Below are positions 25,026 through 37,520 of a stretch of DNA of 64,000 nt, in pieces (the first letter of the stretch is position 1; each line of letters begins with the position of its first letter). The notes under the pieces were generated by a model. The model was given only the letters and a program-made list of their open reading frames with translations. It was not told the DNA's origin and made no database searches. The DNA is taken from the NCBI RefSeq assembly GCF_026151205.1, contig NC_087081.1, positions 15,350,340 to 15,414,339 on the forward strand, written 5' to 3'. Made by a program: the position numbers and the translations under genes. The DNA is from Bolinopsis microptera. Taxonomy: Eukaryota > Ctenophora > Tentaculata > Lobata > Bolinopsidae.

Positions 25026-25846
25026 ATGGAGAACGTCTTTGGCTTTAACATCTTCAAATGCTCCAGTAATTCAACCACCGGGACCACGAAAAATGGCACT
25101 GTTTACTCACTTCTAGCGGGGATTGGCCACAAGTTTACTTTAACGGTAAAAACTCCTTTTTTTCTTTAGTCATTACACACTGCACACGAGAAGCGATCAA
25201 TCTTTAGCGACTCAGTGTGTCTCTCGCTCCACTGTTAACACCTCTCCAGGAAGCGATGAAGTTGTTATCAGTTTTCCACGGAACAGATCCGTTTCAAGCC
25301 TCAAAGGACCTATGAAGGGAATGAAGCCTGCCAGGAGTGTTACAGGGATTTTATAATGAATTAAATTACATGAACCTGCTAACAAGAAATTGTTTTAAAC
25401 CAGCACTGATTATGATACTAGAGCGCCTAATAATCATTTTTTATATCGTGGTACATATACAACAAGGTTTTTCAGTTGACGAGAGGATGACATCATTTGT
25501 TTGTTTTTTAAATTAATATTAAGAACCATTATATTATTATTATAATATATAATATATTTATTAATATTTTCGATTCTTCTATTATATAAAATTGTTTTCT
25601 TCTCTACGATTCACTGATTCATGGGCACGATAAATGACCAGGTCGTTATTTGACACGTGGTCCCACACACAGCTCAAAGTTCCAACAACCAGTTCCGGAG
25701 AGATAGTGATTCACAACACGGTGCATCACTGTCCAGTCCACCACACGTATGGATCCATTATGTGTATAAAACAGGTCCAAGCTTTTTATGAAGACATTCA
25801 GTTTATCCCCGATTAATGAACTTGGAGGTTACTGAAACAGTCCCTT

Positions 25847-28560
25847 TTAATTGTTCTTATTCTTTTCCTTATCGCAACTCGACGCCTCACTCGTACAAAA
25901 CGGGACTACACAAAAACCAAGCAACAAGGTAATCCTCCTTGTTCGTATGTAAGGTAACTCATCGCCAACCGGGCAACAAATGACCAACCCTGTTAAAAGG
26001 CCCGTCAAGACATAACCAATTGTCGTACCTTTGATTTGGTGGAAGCGCACATTTCCCTTCTCGCAAGTTTTACTTGGACTTCCTCAAAGGCAAATAGGGC
26101 TGGTAAATGTTCACATTTTGATTTGAAAGGGCCCTGGAGCAGTGTGGAAAAGTTAAACGCGAAGATAACCCACGTTATCAAACAGAAATGTTAACTTAGG
26201 GTTTGGGGAAAGGATGAAAAACTCCGATAGCTGAGAGACTGCTAAAATGCCATGATCTGAAATGGTGTGTTGCCCAGCCTTTCTTGATGAAGTAACCGAT
26301 ACGATCGATCCGCAAACCTTGGCCACGTAAGTAAAAAGATATGTCCCACCCTAAGAAATACTCACTTCACGTGGGTCGAAAAGGTATGGAGTGGTTATTG
26401 CTGAGGTAAATCCAACCAATGCCTACAAGAATCTGTAGGAAATAATGGGGAAATAATTAATGGAGAATGCCCATTGGCCTTAGGCCAGTCTCCTCGTTGG
26501 TGTTCTGGTTTTTGTGATATCAGCGTTTCCTCTGTTGCCCAACAATTCGGTGTATCTGCCACAATTGTGTTGGTTTAACCAAAAATCCTCACTACCAACT
26601 ATCACCGCTCATCTCATTTCCAAGTCTCAAAACTATCTACAAACCGTTTCATCAGAAGATTTATTTTTAGAGTAACATAACTGGCAGGGAATTCTTTGAA
26701 GAAACCACAATCCTTGTACGAAAACAGGACAAGAAAGATACCCCCTGCAATGACAGGGGGTATCTTAGAGGTAAAGTAGTGGTAAATCCAAATGAATCAA
26801 ACCAGAACTCCCCCAATAAGATAGCAGTGGAGCCCCCAGAATGATAACCACTGTTTGTGAGCCCTATAGTAAGTTAACATGGTCAGGGAACCAAACTCTG
26901 CTGCCCTACCACCGACACCTTTTACACCAGGAAACCCCGTAACCTTGTACAGCTCGTAGGATTAGTAGGAGGGTGATAGTTTAATGAGTTGTACTGTCTC
27001 CGGTATCAGCCCCCCAATCCCTGTACTGCAGGAAGGAATTATAAATACCATAATGAATAATGATGTGTGATTTTTAGATTGAAATTGTTTAAGGCACAGG
27101 GGGGGGGGTCCGAGATCAATTTTGAGATTTTGAGAGATGTTGTAGAGCTCGATCTAAATTTTAAAATGCTTTTGTCATTACCGAAAAACAAAGTTTTCCT
27201 ATTTGAAAGATATCGCGTGTTGATATTTTGAAGGTTTACCTGTAATTCTATTGTACATGAAAACTTTAAATGAAATTGGTGTCAAAATCTATCTCTTTTT
27301 CAGTTTTATGACTTTAGATCCTTGTAACATGGCACAATGTTCTTCAAGGTATTTTGAGTTATTGTTATGTAACGGATTTATGATATCTTGCTCCAAATCT
27401 GAAGATATGAGGTTAACCAATGATGCGGGTTACAAAATTCAAATGGTTAACCTCATAAAAGAGTAGGAGCAAAATTACAACAATCGTTACAAACAAACTT
27501 TTAAATTTATGTCAGGAACATAAGTTTCCAATTTTAGTGAAAAGGATAAAAGCTCTAGGAGAAGATAGGTTTTTGAGGTGGTAAATAAATTGTTCAGGAG
27601 AGTCAAAAAGACTGGATTCTGATAAAATAATGTTAACCTCAATTTTCCAACAAATAAAGGACATATAATAGTTCTGTTCACATTGGATGGCCAATTGATA
27701 CCATTGATAAGTTTAACTTGTGATGAGAGCAACAAAAGTTAAGAACTGGTTATTTGTGAGGTTAACTGATTAAAAAGGCAAATATTTAACCTCAATTTTA
27801 CGACAAACTAGGCGCTCTGGGGGCTAAGGGTGGAGTGCAAGCGCAATAGTACGTGGTCTGCCAACTGGCAAAAACGTTTTTTTTCGACCGTCGGACCCGC
27901 CCCCCTCCCCCCCCCCTGTGGCTAATGGATAAATATTTAACCAGTGTCTTTTGAACGTGTTCTTAAGAAAAGAATCCAACCTTAAAACTAACTTGTTTAT
28001 CTTGTCAAACTACTCTTGTAAATTGTAACAATTACCCAGTCATCTGTGCCACGTTAGCGTCCACAAAAGTGACCTGGTATTTCCCACTAGGGGACTTTTC
28101 TCTCATGGATGAATAGTGTTGCACGTCAAACAGCATGTTGAAAAGATAGCCAACTCCTGGCCATCATCCCAAACAGGGCCCACCAAAACCTTTGCTTATA
28201 CCTGTGTATGTTAGAAGTTGTGTTAACATCTAATGGTTAATCTACTGGTTATTAGTTTCAGTTTGAAGTCAAGCCGACGACCTAAGAATAAAGAAAATGA
28301 CAAAATTGACGTTTGATCCCAGCAACTAAGGTTATAAAAAAAAAAAAGGAAAATTAAGTTGTATCTAGTAATCTTAACGATTTAAACACATACCTCTGTG
28401 AGTATATCCCTTGACGTAAAGGATTGCCGTATTAACCGAACTGCCTGATATAGCAAGAGGCATGAGGTACACTGCCAGCATAGCCAATCAGACCCAGTTT
28501 GAGAACAAATCCGGGTTTCCTGCTCGAACCCGGCAAAGGTATTTCCTCGTATAGAAATTG
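25847..28560 (-). pseudogene. SLC18B1-like MFS transporter, tandem copy 3 (broken by indels)
   Basis: Third copy of the unit. The distal exon region 25847-26400 keeps an open stretch of 67 codons and the segment before the candidate donor GTGAGTATTT (26354-26363, minus strand). The middle exon 26660-27010 repeats the GAPLLFLIG region with several indels. The exons near 28040-28195 and 28400-28550 match those of the other copies. A hAT element (27097-27918) lies in the intron or spacer between them. Read in consensus with copies 1 and 2 the gene is an MFS carrier; on its own no exon is fully open. Confidence 0.5.
27097..27918. mobile_element. Small hAT element with G-rich terminal inverted repeats
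   Basis: It is absent from units 1 and 2 at the same place. It begins CAGGGGGGGGGGTCCGA and ends TCGGACCCGC-CCCCCT-(C)10-TG, typical hAT termini with an expanded G/C run. It is 822 bases long with no transposase; the frames 27251-27466 and 27487-27735 are low-complexity and unrecognised. Target duplications are not clear. Confidence 0.7.
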
Positions 28561-29139
28561 AAAAAGAAAGATTGTGTTTAAAATGTTTGTAGCAACCAAA
28601 AATTAGAGACTATGAGAAAAAATTGTAAAATGTTTAAGATTCTGTGCACTTTTTGCATTTAATTAGATGCTAACCCGCCCCTTCCAGGCTTATCAGCAAA
28701 CTATCGTTAAATTAAACGACCGAAACAAACAGCTACAACGGCAAAAAAGTGCTTACGGAAGTAATTGCAGATATTTTAATTATATGAGACATAGAGGTCA
28801 ACATTCTACAATGTGATAAGAATACATATCATTCCTAACTGTCGCACGTAATTTTGAAGCAAATAAAATCGAGACGGTCTTCAAAATCCTAACAATAAGA
28901 TTGCCGTACAATTGTACTTCCTTATATTAATAATATATTAGGCGACAAGAATAAAAAATATTATACTATTATGAAATTTAACCTTCTGGGCCCACAATGG
29001 AGATGAATAAGCTGACTGAAAGGAAACTGATCTATCATTTGTAGAAACTATAATATAATTTACATATTATGAAAGTCAGCGCAAATCCTAGTTGTCATTC
29101 CTGATTCAAGTTTTAACTCGCGAGGTAGATTCTTAGAAC

Positions 29140-29385
29140 TAAGTGTGAATTTGCCACGATATAGAAGTCGCTGTGGGTCAGCTAAGAACTTTAATTAGTT
29201 TTTACATTCACGGAACAGTGCCAGAATATTGCCTGAGGTTTTTGAGAGCAGTGCACTGAACAGTTTAGTGTAAGTAATGGCTTGGGTTAGCCCAGAATCT
29301 CAATCATCGGCTCTTCATGTTCAAAGGTAACATCTAAAGTGTCCTGAAAATGTATAGTTTGTGAACTGGGATATCCTTTGACCTA
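29140..29385 (-). pseudogene. Possible N-terminal exon of transporter copy 3
   Basis: Counterpart of 16950-17165. On the minus strand the acidic run (ELEEPMIEI in consensus) and the AIFLALS-like hydrophobic run are recognisable. The unit is then cut at about 29505 by the poly-C foldback fragment. Confidence 0.3.
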
Positions 29386-29514
29386 TAAATCCAGTAATTA
29401 TTATTTTTTACGGTTGCGATCGTATGGATATAATAGGACAACCAAAGTAAAAAGGTATGAAATGGCCGTTTGTAATATTTAATGTTGTGATTATATAAGA
29501 CCTAAGGTGGCGGA

Positions 29515-29928
29515 TTTGTTTGGCGGTTATTTGAACACAGACCACAGTTAGGTTAAATACTGAGCTGATACTCATAGAGAATGTGTAATATAAAGCTTAC
29601 CACTTCCATATAAAGTTGGTTTCATTCAAGAACTATTGAAATTTGACTAATTAAAGGCCAAATCGATCACATTTGGTGCGTAAGCCAAATATGGTCACTG
29701 CTTTACATGTAGAGCACCTAAAATTTCTGGGTTTTGGGCATCTTCTGTATTTGCTAAATTGGGCCTAATTGTGGACCAAATAGGGCGTGGCTGCCCCACG
29801 GCACCGTTTTGGCGGTGGGGCCCGGGGCCCCTCAAAATTCGGTCCACCGGTCCTAGTTTGTTGGACAACTGCTATCTCGAAACCAAGCTCCACAAAAAAA
29901 TCAGGGTGAACCCCCCCCCCCCCCCCCC
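29515..29928 (+). mobile_element. Half copy of the poly-G/C-ended palindromic element
   Basis: Matches the right arm of 40854-42197 (tgaacacag..cacagttaggt, aagttggtttcattcaa, gggcgtggctgcccc, aaaaaatcagggtgaac) with scattered indels. It ends in a C run of 19 at 29910-29928, at the same boundary where the other copy has 42 G. The left arm is missing. The open frame at 29759 runs through this arm and is not a gene. Confidence 0.7.
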
Positions 29929-30785
29929 CTTAATAACTGATTTTGTATCCTCCCTAGGAGAGAGTAAAGGAAGGAGAAGGCGCACATGTCTCGACCAGAT
30001 TAGCCTGGGATCTCTAAACAAAGAATCACATGATCACGACTATCATGCCGATTTAAAGGATCACGTGCTTCCATCTCAGATTCAGTTCTAGACAAGTCAA
30101 CAGAAACAGACACAATCATGGCTGAGAGTACATTAATAAAGGAAGAGTTTAGAGTTTTTGCAACAATTTACTCTGCAAAACAAGATAATCAATAATATCA
30201 AAATAAAATATTTTATAAAATATTTTTGACCAATTTAGAACCCGGCCCCCTATAAGAATTACAAGTTCCCAATAACCCGCATTGTCCAGACAAGGTAGTA
30301 AAGAAGTATTATTAAAGCCAGCAGGAACCCTCACATGTGAAAATCGCAATTTCTCCCCAGTTGTTGCTATCTTGACGTTAGGCCTGCCGGTAACTCGTCC
30401 TATGTTCTTAAGAACAATAGCTGGCAGTCAAGTCACTCACAAAGTAGGCAAGTAGCTTTCAAGTCTGGTTGTTTGTGTATGATGGCCGAGGAGGGCCATT
30501 TTTAAATAATAAAAAACAATATGACAGAAATGGCCCTCCTCGGCCATGGCCGAGCAGGGCCAAACAATATGACGCAAAAATAGCCCTCCTCGGCCATGGC
30601 CAGGGCCACGGTCTCCTCAGCCGAATACTCGAGAAATCGTGTGTGAAGGTTAAATGAGGAGCTGTACATGATCAATACAGCAAAGCTTCGGACGAAGAAA
30701 ATGTGGTATAACACCTCAACCGTCGCCGGCGTTAGATTTGATCATTTGGTTTCCTGTAAGTGCTGGTTACATGCCGTAACTATAT
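29929..30785. other. Spacer between transporter units and duplication copy 2
   Basis: No gene is firmly seen. A short plus-strand frame of 22 codons starts at 30118 (atggctgagagtacattaat), preceded by tcacgtg (30061-30067); it could be a truncated first exon but is too short to call. Confidence 0.3.
30482..30606. repeat. Cluster of GGCCGAGGAGGGCC palindromic words
   Basis: The word atggccgaggagggccat occurs at 30482-30499, then inverted at 30529-30548, then a variant (ggccgagcagggcc, 30548-30561), then inverted again at 30580-30598, spaced by aaacaatatgac (30516-30524; 30562-30573). The units can pair with one another. Confidence 0.7.
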
Positions 30786-31009
30786 AGCCATAGTTGTCCA
30801 AAGTAAGTCGTAAGGGTGGTCATTTCACTTGATGGCCCTGCTGCAGCGCAGCAGGGTGGAATTATTTGCATTGCGTATTACTATAATTGTTATCTTACAA
30901 TTACATGTCACATTTCTTAATTACTAGAGCCTAAATTTAGATAATTTAAAGGTTATTTCTGTCTTTGGCGCAGTACAGGCCGTGAACACTGCGATCCGAT
31001 TAAATAACG

Positions 31010-32253
31010 GAGAGATTTTTTTAAAAAACCGCGCGCTCGTTATTTGTGATTGATTGCGTGCATGAGCCTTTGTACAGAGCTTATTAGTAGAAGCTCTTAC
31101 GGGCAAAAAGACGTGTTTTCTGCTACGAGTTTAGAGACCTAACCGCTAATTAAACATAGTAGTATGATGTCTAAGGATCGATAATATGTTAAGAAGTATA
31201 AATTTGGCCTTATTAGTCACGTGCTATACCAATGCGCGTTTTAAACTTTGACAGTCTATTACTCTAAGGCAAATAAAGTAATTATATTCATATTTTGTCA
31301 GCAATAAGATCACATTATTTCCTATTTGGTGTGAAAATATGAGCTAGAACGGACATAATTTCGTTGAGTTATAGCTGTTTGAAATTTATGATGAACGCGC
31401 GGGTGCCAATTGATAACAACTAAATGCTTTTGCGCGTAGTGCGCGTCGAAAATTTGGCAAAAACGCTTGCGGAGTGACAATATTCAAACTTCGATAAATT
31501 ATATGAAGTGGGTACTTCTCGGAAAGGAAAAATTTAGACAAACACGATGTGACTATTTTTGAGTTGATTTAATACAACTGCAAAAACTTATTCAAACTTC
31601 AAGCAAAAAGTCAAAATTTTTACTTTTTGGATTTTTACCTGCGCTAAAATAGAGGGATTTGTTTTATTTTTTACCATCTTGTGCGGCTGTCTTTAAGCTA
31701 TCTTAATTCGTGCAATTTTTGTCGACATGCCAACAAAATTAACTTGCCCAAATTATCAAAAAACATGGTTTTTTTGGCCTATTTTTGGCCCCAAAATCGG
31801 TTTTTTGCGATTTTAACCGCGCTAACTCAGTCCAATCATCTTGAAACTGCACTTTTAATCGATTCTACGGTCAAAAATACGTCTAGTAAGGTGTATCTGG
31901 GGTCCCTAGCGTATCGAACAGACAATGCCCGTAAGAGCCTCTACTATATGTGAACGGTCGGTCCCCTCTATTAGAAACGTTTATAATTATAAAGTCGATT
32001 TCGAGAGAATTTTGATAAAGACCCTCCCCGGCCCGGCCCCCCGGCCTTCTCAATATATAAAATATAATACAATAACATGTCACATAATTGAGTAGTCAAG
32101 TTGAATGAAACTTGTGCTACAAATTTTCACGCAGAACTGCGTACTGCTTAGTACTTTTAGTTTTATTCATGCTTGAGCGGTGAATATAATGTTCACAGAG
32201 GCTCACGCACGCAATCAATCACAAATAACGATCGCGCGGTTTTTTAATCTCTC
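31010..32253. mobile_element. Foldback element, uninterrupted copy
   Basis: Same as 470-4500 but without the inserted 2.77 kb. The inverted ends are at about 31010-31115 and 31928-32253. Short palindrome ccctgctgcagcgcagcagg lies just outside at 30836-30855 (and at 301-320). Confidence 0.5.
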
Positions 32254-32992
32254 CATTATGGGAGAAAATGTGATTTTTTGGCTTTGCAAATAAAAAATCA
32301 CATTTTCTCCCATAACTTCAAAGGGAAGCATTTTAGGGTGTTTTGTTGTTCATAACTTATATATAAATGTGCTAGTTGCGGTTGTTTTGCACCCTTCAAA
32401 ACGTCACTAGCACATTCCTATCAAAATTTAAGAAAAATCAGTAAATATTAAAAACGAAAAATTTGCCTAAATTTGTTGTTTGGCTTTGAGGTCCAATAGA
32501 TCAGAAGGTGAATGAGTAAAAACATTTTTGAGGGCATCAAAAACTGCGCCAGAATTCAGAGAACAATTTGATGTCAAGCATCAAATAATCCGATCTTCCC
32601 TGACTGACTTTTTGTTAAAATAAGCCTGAAAAGGACAATTTTAGCTTTTTGACTTTAAAAATTCATAACACACCAGCCTTTATAGATATGATATCAAGAT
32701 TTTACACACACCTTGACATAGATGTGAATAAACGGCGAGCAAAATTTCAACCTGATACCGCAAGAAATGATTAACTTATAGCGTCTCAAACACAAAATAA
32801 TTTTTTCCGAAAATTGCACTCTTAACCAGGAAACGCTCGATTACAAAAATAGGTATTCTCAAAATATTCTTTTTTGGTGTGGAAACGGTGCGCTAGAAGG
32901 TCACTGAACTGCCTATGAGGTCATTTGGTCTGGACGGCACAAACCACTGTTTTGATTCACGATGTCAATCCTTCGCAGCTCGGTGAGGCACA

Positions 32993-33304
32993 GTGGTGCA
33001 TCTCGCCGATCTACCGAATTGGTTGCGAGAAGATATATTTGATGCGCGGCGCGACCCAGTAGTGCATCGCGCTACAAACCACTGTTTTGGTGTATGCCCC
33101 CTTAAGGAGCTCCAGAATATCGCGATCTCACCAACAACTAGCAAACAAGATTCCTTGAATGAAGACCCGAAGAAACCTACGCTAGATATGACACCCTCTA
33201 ACAACATAGAAGAGAGCAAGACGGAACAGAATATGAACCTAAAAACTCCCCCAACAGTTGTCCAGGTCACTTCGGCAGGAGACAGTTTATTAATATTATT
33301 ATAG
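32993..33304 (+). CDS. Unrecognised 103-codon frame, second copy
   Basis: Duplicate of 5223-5534 with one substitution (Thr to Pro at about residue 60). See that entry for content. The frame is intact but unrecognised. Confidence 0.2.
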   Translation: MVHLADLPNWLREDIFDARRDPVVHRATNHCFGVCPLKELQNIAISPTTSKQDSLNEDPKKPTLDMTPSNNIEESKTEQNMNLKTPPTVVQVTSAGDSLLILL

Positions 33305-34155
33305 AGTACTCAGTATTATACATTTTATCATTGTAACCCAATAATCCTTAACAAAAGCTTTTTAGAACAATCTCGAAGATCGATTGCAAAGTAATTTAGC
33401 ACGCTCGCAAAACTTAATACTTTCACGTTTTACGTTTTAATACTTTTAATACTTTTAATACTACTATACTATATAACAAATAATTTGAGGGACAGGATGG
33501 ATTACTGAGGGGCACTGTGTTAAGGTGATTTAAGTGGGTCCCAATCCCCACCGAGCATTGATCTTCTTTGTGTCATGCCTATTGCCTATGTTCTGTAGGG
33601 TTCTGTAGGGTTCTGTAGGGTTCAATTGATGTCGGCCAAATAAAGTCCGACTACGCTGGCTCATTGATCAGAGGCAAACTTGATTCAGAACGAGAAAGGG
33701 TAAAATGTAATAATGATTAACTGGTCCAATTGGGCGCAATCCCCCCACAGATTACAATCGTGTCACCTTATTATTTTTAAGGCAGCATGTATAATGTATA
33801 ACTTCTAACCGTGGCTAATGCGACTAAGGAGTAAGGACCATGTGCGATAGACGATAGAATTAGACTATTATTAATATTAACAATGTAATATACTTGGTAG
33901 TCGCCAAGGCTCAAACGTTGGACGAGATGCAAGTTGCAGCGTTAGACTCGATGTTTAACTTATCAACTTATTAATAACCCAACAGTTGAAACTCATGAAA
34001 GTTAAACTTGTATAATTTATTGTTTTCCTAACCTCCATACCGTTAAGTTAATGAATCATATTATCAACAATTAACTGAGTAGGCGATGGGGAGCCGGAGA
34101 GCTGTGTTACAATAGCAAATAGAACATGACATGATATATGCGAGTTCGTTTTATA

Positions 34156-34855
34156 TAGGGTTGCCAACCGATATTACCGGCCGATAATTATCGGCGATAA
34201 TTTCCCAAAAACCGTTCTCGATTATCGCGATAATTTTCGATAATTATCGCGATAATCAACCAATTTTTATTATGGTAAAATGGCCACATTTAGCATAATT
34301 TTCAAATCTATTTCTCTGTTTGTATTAACTAAAGTTGAAACCCAGTGCTAGCATAATTTGCAGTGTGATACTGATGGTATGCTGACGTGCTGTGTAGTAT
34401 GTAATGTGTATGAATTTGTGGCAGTGAAAATTGAAATGTTGCGTTATCGCATCTAATAAGTAACTTGGTAGCTATTATATGGTCCGCCCGTATTCACACT
34501 CCGACCTGAGTTTAGTCATTTTCCGATACGAGATTGGGGACGGGTTCTATAAACAAACAAACAAACAACAAACATATTATGGTTTGTTAAATTAGCACGG
34601 AAGGGAACTCAGACTGCAACGAGACTACAAAACCTGTTGGAGCTCAGTGTGTAGTATTTTGGAGAGATATGACCGGATAACTGATGCAGTGCACGGAATT
34701 TTAGATGACTTGGAGCTAGGCAATCTAAAGCTGGATGCAGGAGATCAGATACTGAGTTAGCTATAGACATAACCAAGACTCTCGCACCGTTCAAGAATGT
34801 AACTGAGTTTTTGTGTAAAAGAAAAAGCATGCTCGCTCAAGCAGTAGTGATTATT
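34156..34855 (+). pseudogene. hAT transposon relic, duplicate copy
   Basis: Second copy of 6448-7148 inside the large duplication, with the same terminus (tagggttgccaacc), the same subterminal tcgcgataat repeats and the same broken transposase segment (DAVHGILDDLEL; DITKTLAPFK). Confidence 0.7.
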
Positions 34856-35737
34856 TAGTTTATTGACAGTAATTAAGCTCGGGAAAATGGGTCAAACTTA
34901 ATCCTTGTCATGTCCACCTGTAGGTTCCACCAGGATCTCGAATTTATAACGTTCATTAGTATAATAGTATAGTGACACTCGAAAACCACGAACTTTAGTA
35001 CGTAAATCGTCCGATATTTAGTAAGAAGAGAAGCAATTTGGTTTACAATAGTTCAAAGCTATCAAGATAAGCTCGAAATGATTCGACTTCGGAACTGGAA
35101 ATCCATTCATCACGGACTTGAATCAAGATAAGATTTCTATCGTGGGAATAGCTACCAGAGCTGAGGTATGGAACTATGATCATTATTTGTTATTAGAAAC
35201 TCTGGCACCGATCATATCCGGTGGTTTTACATTTACGAGCCGACTAGCTCCTAGACACCTATTGACAGCCTGACAGGGTGGCTCACTCAAATTTGAACTG
35301 CGACACGTCCAAATTCCATGGTAAATTGGGGTTTTGACTTTTGATGTAGTAACCAGATTCATTAATCATTATAAATATAAATAACATTTATGTCATGATA
35401 ATCAATATGCCCATCAGCTGGTTAGGTGAGTGTGTAAAAAATATGCAATAAATTGTAGAATTACTGATCACCAGCCTTACGGAGCTAGCTCTATGAGGCT
35501 GGTCAACAAACCAGCAGAACAATAAGAAAATGTAAAATATTCCCCGTCAATAGGTCTCAGCGGACCTTAACATTAGTCGAAATATTCTCCTTAGCATCGC
35601 GACGCTATTATTAACAAAGAAGCTTAAAATTCTGTATAACAGAATAACTTGATTAACGTGTGTATAAACGCTTCACACCACTCTATATTTGCCGTGCGGA
35701 AGCCAATTATGGATCGCTTCCCCCTGGTTTAAAGTCC
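34856..35737 (-). repeat. Repeat family B, full copy
   Basis: Matches the complement of 55186-56044. On the minus strand it begins ccagggggaagcgatccata and ends at the gacagtaattaagc boundary. A hairpin-prone gagctagctctatgaggctgg lies at 35484-35504. There is no coding frame. Confidence 0.7.
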
Positions 35738-36226
35738 TGGCTGAAGATTGATTAAAAATGGAATTGTCAACTAAGACGATAAATGGGGAAGAAATTTAAA
35801 CAGGAAACTATTTATTTGCTTCACTATGCAGTATGCACCTATGCACCCTGTTAGCGTTCACGTGCACCCTCTCCGTTTCTCATTTGATCTCATGCAGATG
35901 CGGCAGAGGTGCCGACCAGAGTAACAGGTCACTGTTAGAACAGTGATTATTGAACGTATGATAGATAACAACCGATACTAAAGCAGTGGATCTAAATGTC
36001 ACCTGGTCAAACCCGGGGTGAAATATTTACATTAAGCGTCTCAACGGCTCCTGGCACATGGTAGAACCTGGTTAGCACGGGAAATTGGGTAAAACTTAAC
36101 CCTAATTGTCATATCCTCCTGTAGGTTTTACTTAATGAATTTACAAAATTCACCAGTGTAGAAATTATAGTAATAGTATTGTGGCACTTGAAAGTCACGA
36201 ACTTAAGTTGCTCAAAGCTATCAAGA

Positions 36227-36925
36227 TTAGGGTTACTAACCGATATTATCGAGGAAAATTTCCCAAATATCGTTATAGATTATCACGACAATTTTCGAGA
36301 ATTATCGCGATAATTAACCAATTTTTATTATGGTAAAATGGCCAAAATTTAACAAATTTTTTGTATCTATTTCTCTGTCTGTAAAGTTAAAACCCAGTGC
36401 TACTGCTAGAATAATTTGCAATGTGATGGTATGTGCGTATGAATTTGTGGCAGTGAAGATTGAAATTTTGCGTTATCGCATCTAGTAAGTAACTTGGAGG
36501 TTGTATGGTCAGACGTAGTTATTGTTGTTTATTGAAGCACGGAAAGGAACTCAGACTGCAACGAGACTACAAAACCCGTTGGAGCTCGGTGTGCAGTATG
36601 TTGGAGAGATATAACCGGATAACTGATGCAGTGCACGGAATTTTAGATGACTTGGAGCTAGGCTGGATGCAGGAGACACTGAGTTAGCAAAAGACATTAC
36701 CAAGACTCTCGCACCGTTCAAGACCATAGTTGGTTCGTGCGTCATTTTTTCGGGAAAAGTGCGTGAAGTGTGTTCAGTTTTTTCGTGCTTTAAAGTGCGT
36801 TCTCCGTTGGCACATTTATACAATTAAAACAACAGATCATAAAATATTAGCAAGAAATTAAGGACAAAGGTTGCAATGTTACATCTTACTCTTAGCATAG
36901 GAGCATAATTCAAATATGCAGAGTG
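36227..36925 (+). pseudogene. hAT element, right part lost to a LINE fragment
   Basis: It starts tagggttactaaccgatatt. At 36535-36690 it encodes the best preserved transposase piece of the window: LQRDYKTRWSSVCSMLERYN, then ITDAVHGILDDLELGWMQET, and after a frameshift LAKDITKTLAPFKTIVGS. This is the hAT region before the C-terminal dimerisation domain. The copy at 10720-11536 shows how the element should end (..caccctag); here that end is replaced at about 36925 by the LINE fragment. Confidence 0.75.
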
Positions 36926-37051
36926 TGTGTTGCAGGATGGTGTGTTGCTGTGACGGGAACGCATGGGAGTAACTATTACGACCAGAACGTCTGACACTTC
37001 CAAGAAGCCTACAGTTCTTCTCTTCAGCTTTGTTTTGTTCGGTTTTTCACG

Positions 37052-37520
37052 ATGGCATCTCTCCACTTCGCCACATGGAATGTTAGAGGCATTAGTCAGG
37101 AACACTCGCAGCACCTAGCTGCAAATGATTGCAACAGATACAACTTGGATGTTATAGCCCTCCAAGAAACTAAGGTGTCTAAACACTCAAACACTGTTAT
37201 ACCCGGCAACCACAGGCTTCTTTTGTTTAACCAGAAGTCGTCTTGGCATGGCGGACTCGGTTTTATTATCAACAGTAAATTTGTATCAAATGTTGTCTCG
37301 TACCATCAAATCAGTGACAGAGTAGCATACATGGACTTTTCTCTACCATCAAAGTGTCATGGGAATTGGGAAACCATCACTGAAAGCCCGTATTATCAAC
37401 TGCTACAGTCCAACTAATGTCAAATCTATACAAAATCCACGCATTGCTGATGACACCGCAATTCCAGTCGCAAGCCTGGGACCACTACTATCATTGTCAC
37501 AACATCTACAAAGCTGCCAT
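37052..37520 (+). pseudogene. LINE endonuclease N-terminus (truncated)
   Basis: Apurinic-like endonuclease domain of a non-LTR retrotransposon. It starts at ATG 37052 with FATWNVRGI, has LDVIALQETKVS and a GGLGFIIN segment, which are the first catalytic motifs of the exo_endo_phos fold (Asn and Glu metal ligands). The frame breaks near 37384; in the next frame ARIINCYSPTN continues the domain, followed by a NIYKAA stretch at about 37490. The rest of the endonuclease (His/Asp motifs) and the reverse transcriptase are missing. It was inserted into the hAT element at about 36925; 36925-37051 is probably its 5' leader. Confidence 0.75.

Larger units (their letters stand above)
30786..35357 (+). 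repeat. Large duplication, copy 2 (without the Helentron-like insertion)
   Basis: Near-identical to 251-1338 plus 4105-7655. At 31873/31874 it shows the uninserted target (ggtca|aaaatacg). It lacks about 100 bases present in copy 1 near 5865-5965 and has three instead of one ggttctgtag units (33593-33622). It runs on past 35357 into the full family B repeat, where copy 1 is cut by element X. Confidence 0.9.

Noticed and set aside
36505-36687. A complete 60-residue gene
   Set aside because: The sequence is an internal hAT transposase piece that continues after a frameshift; it is a relic.
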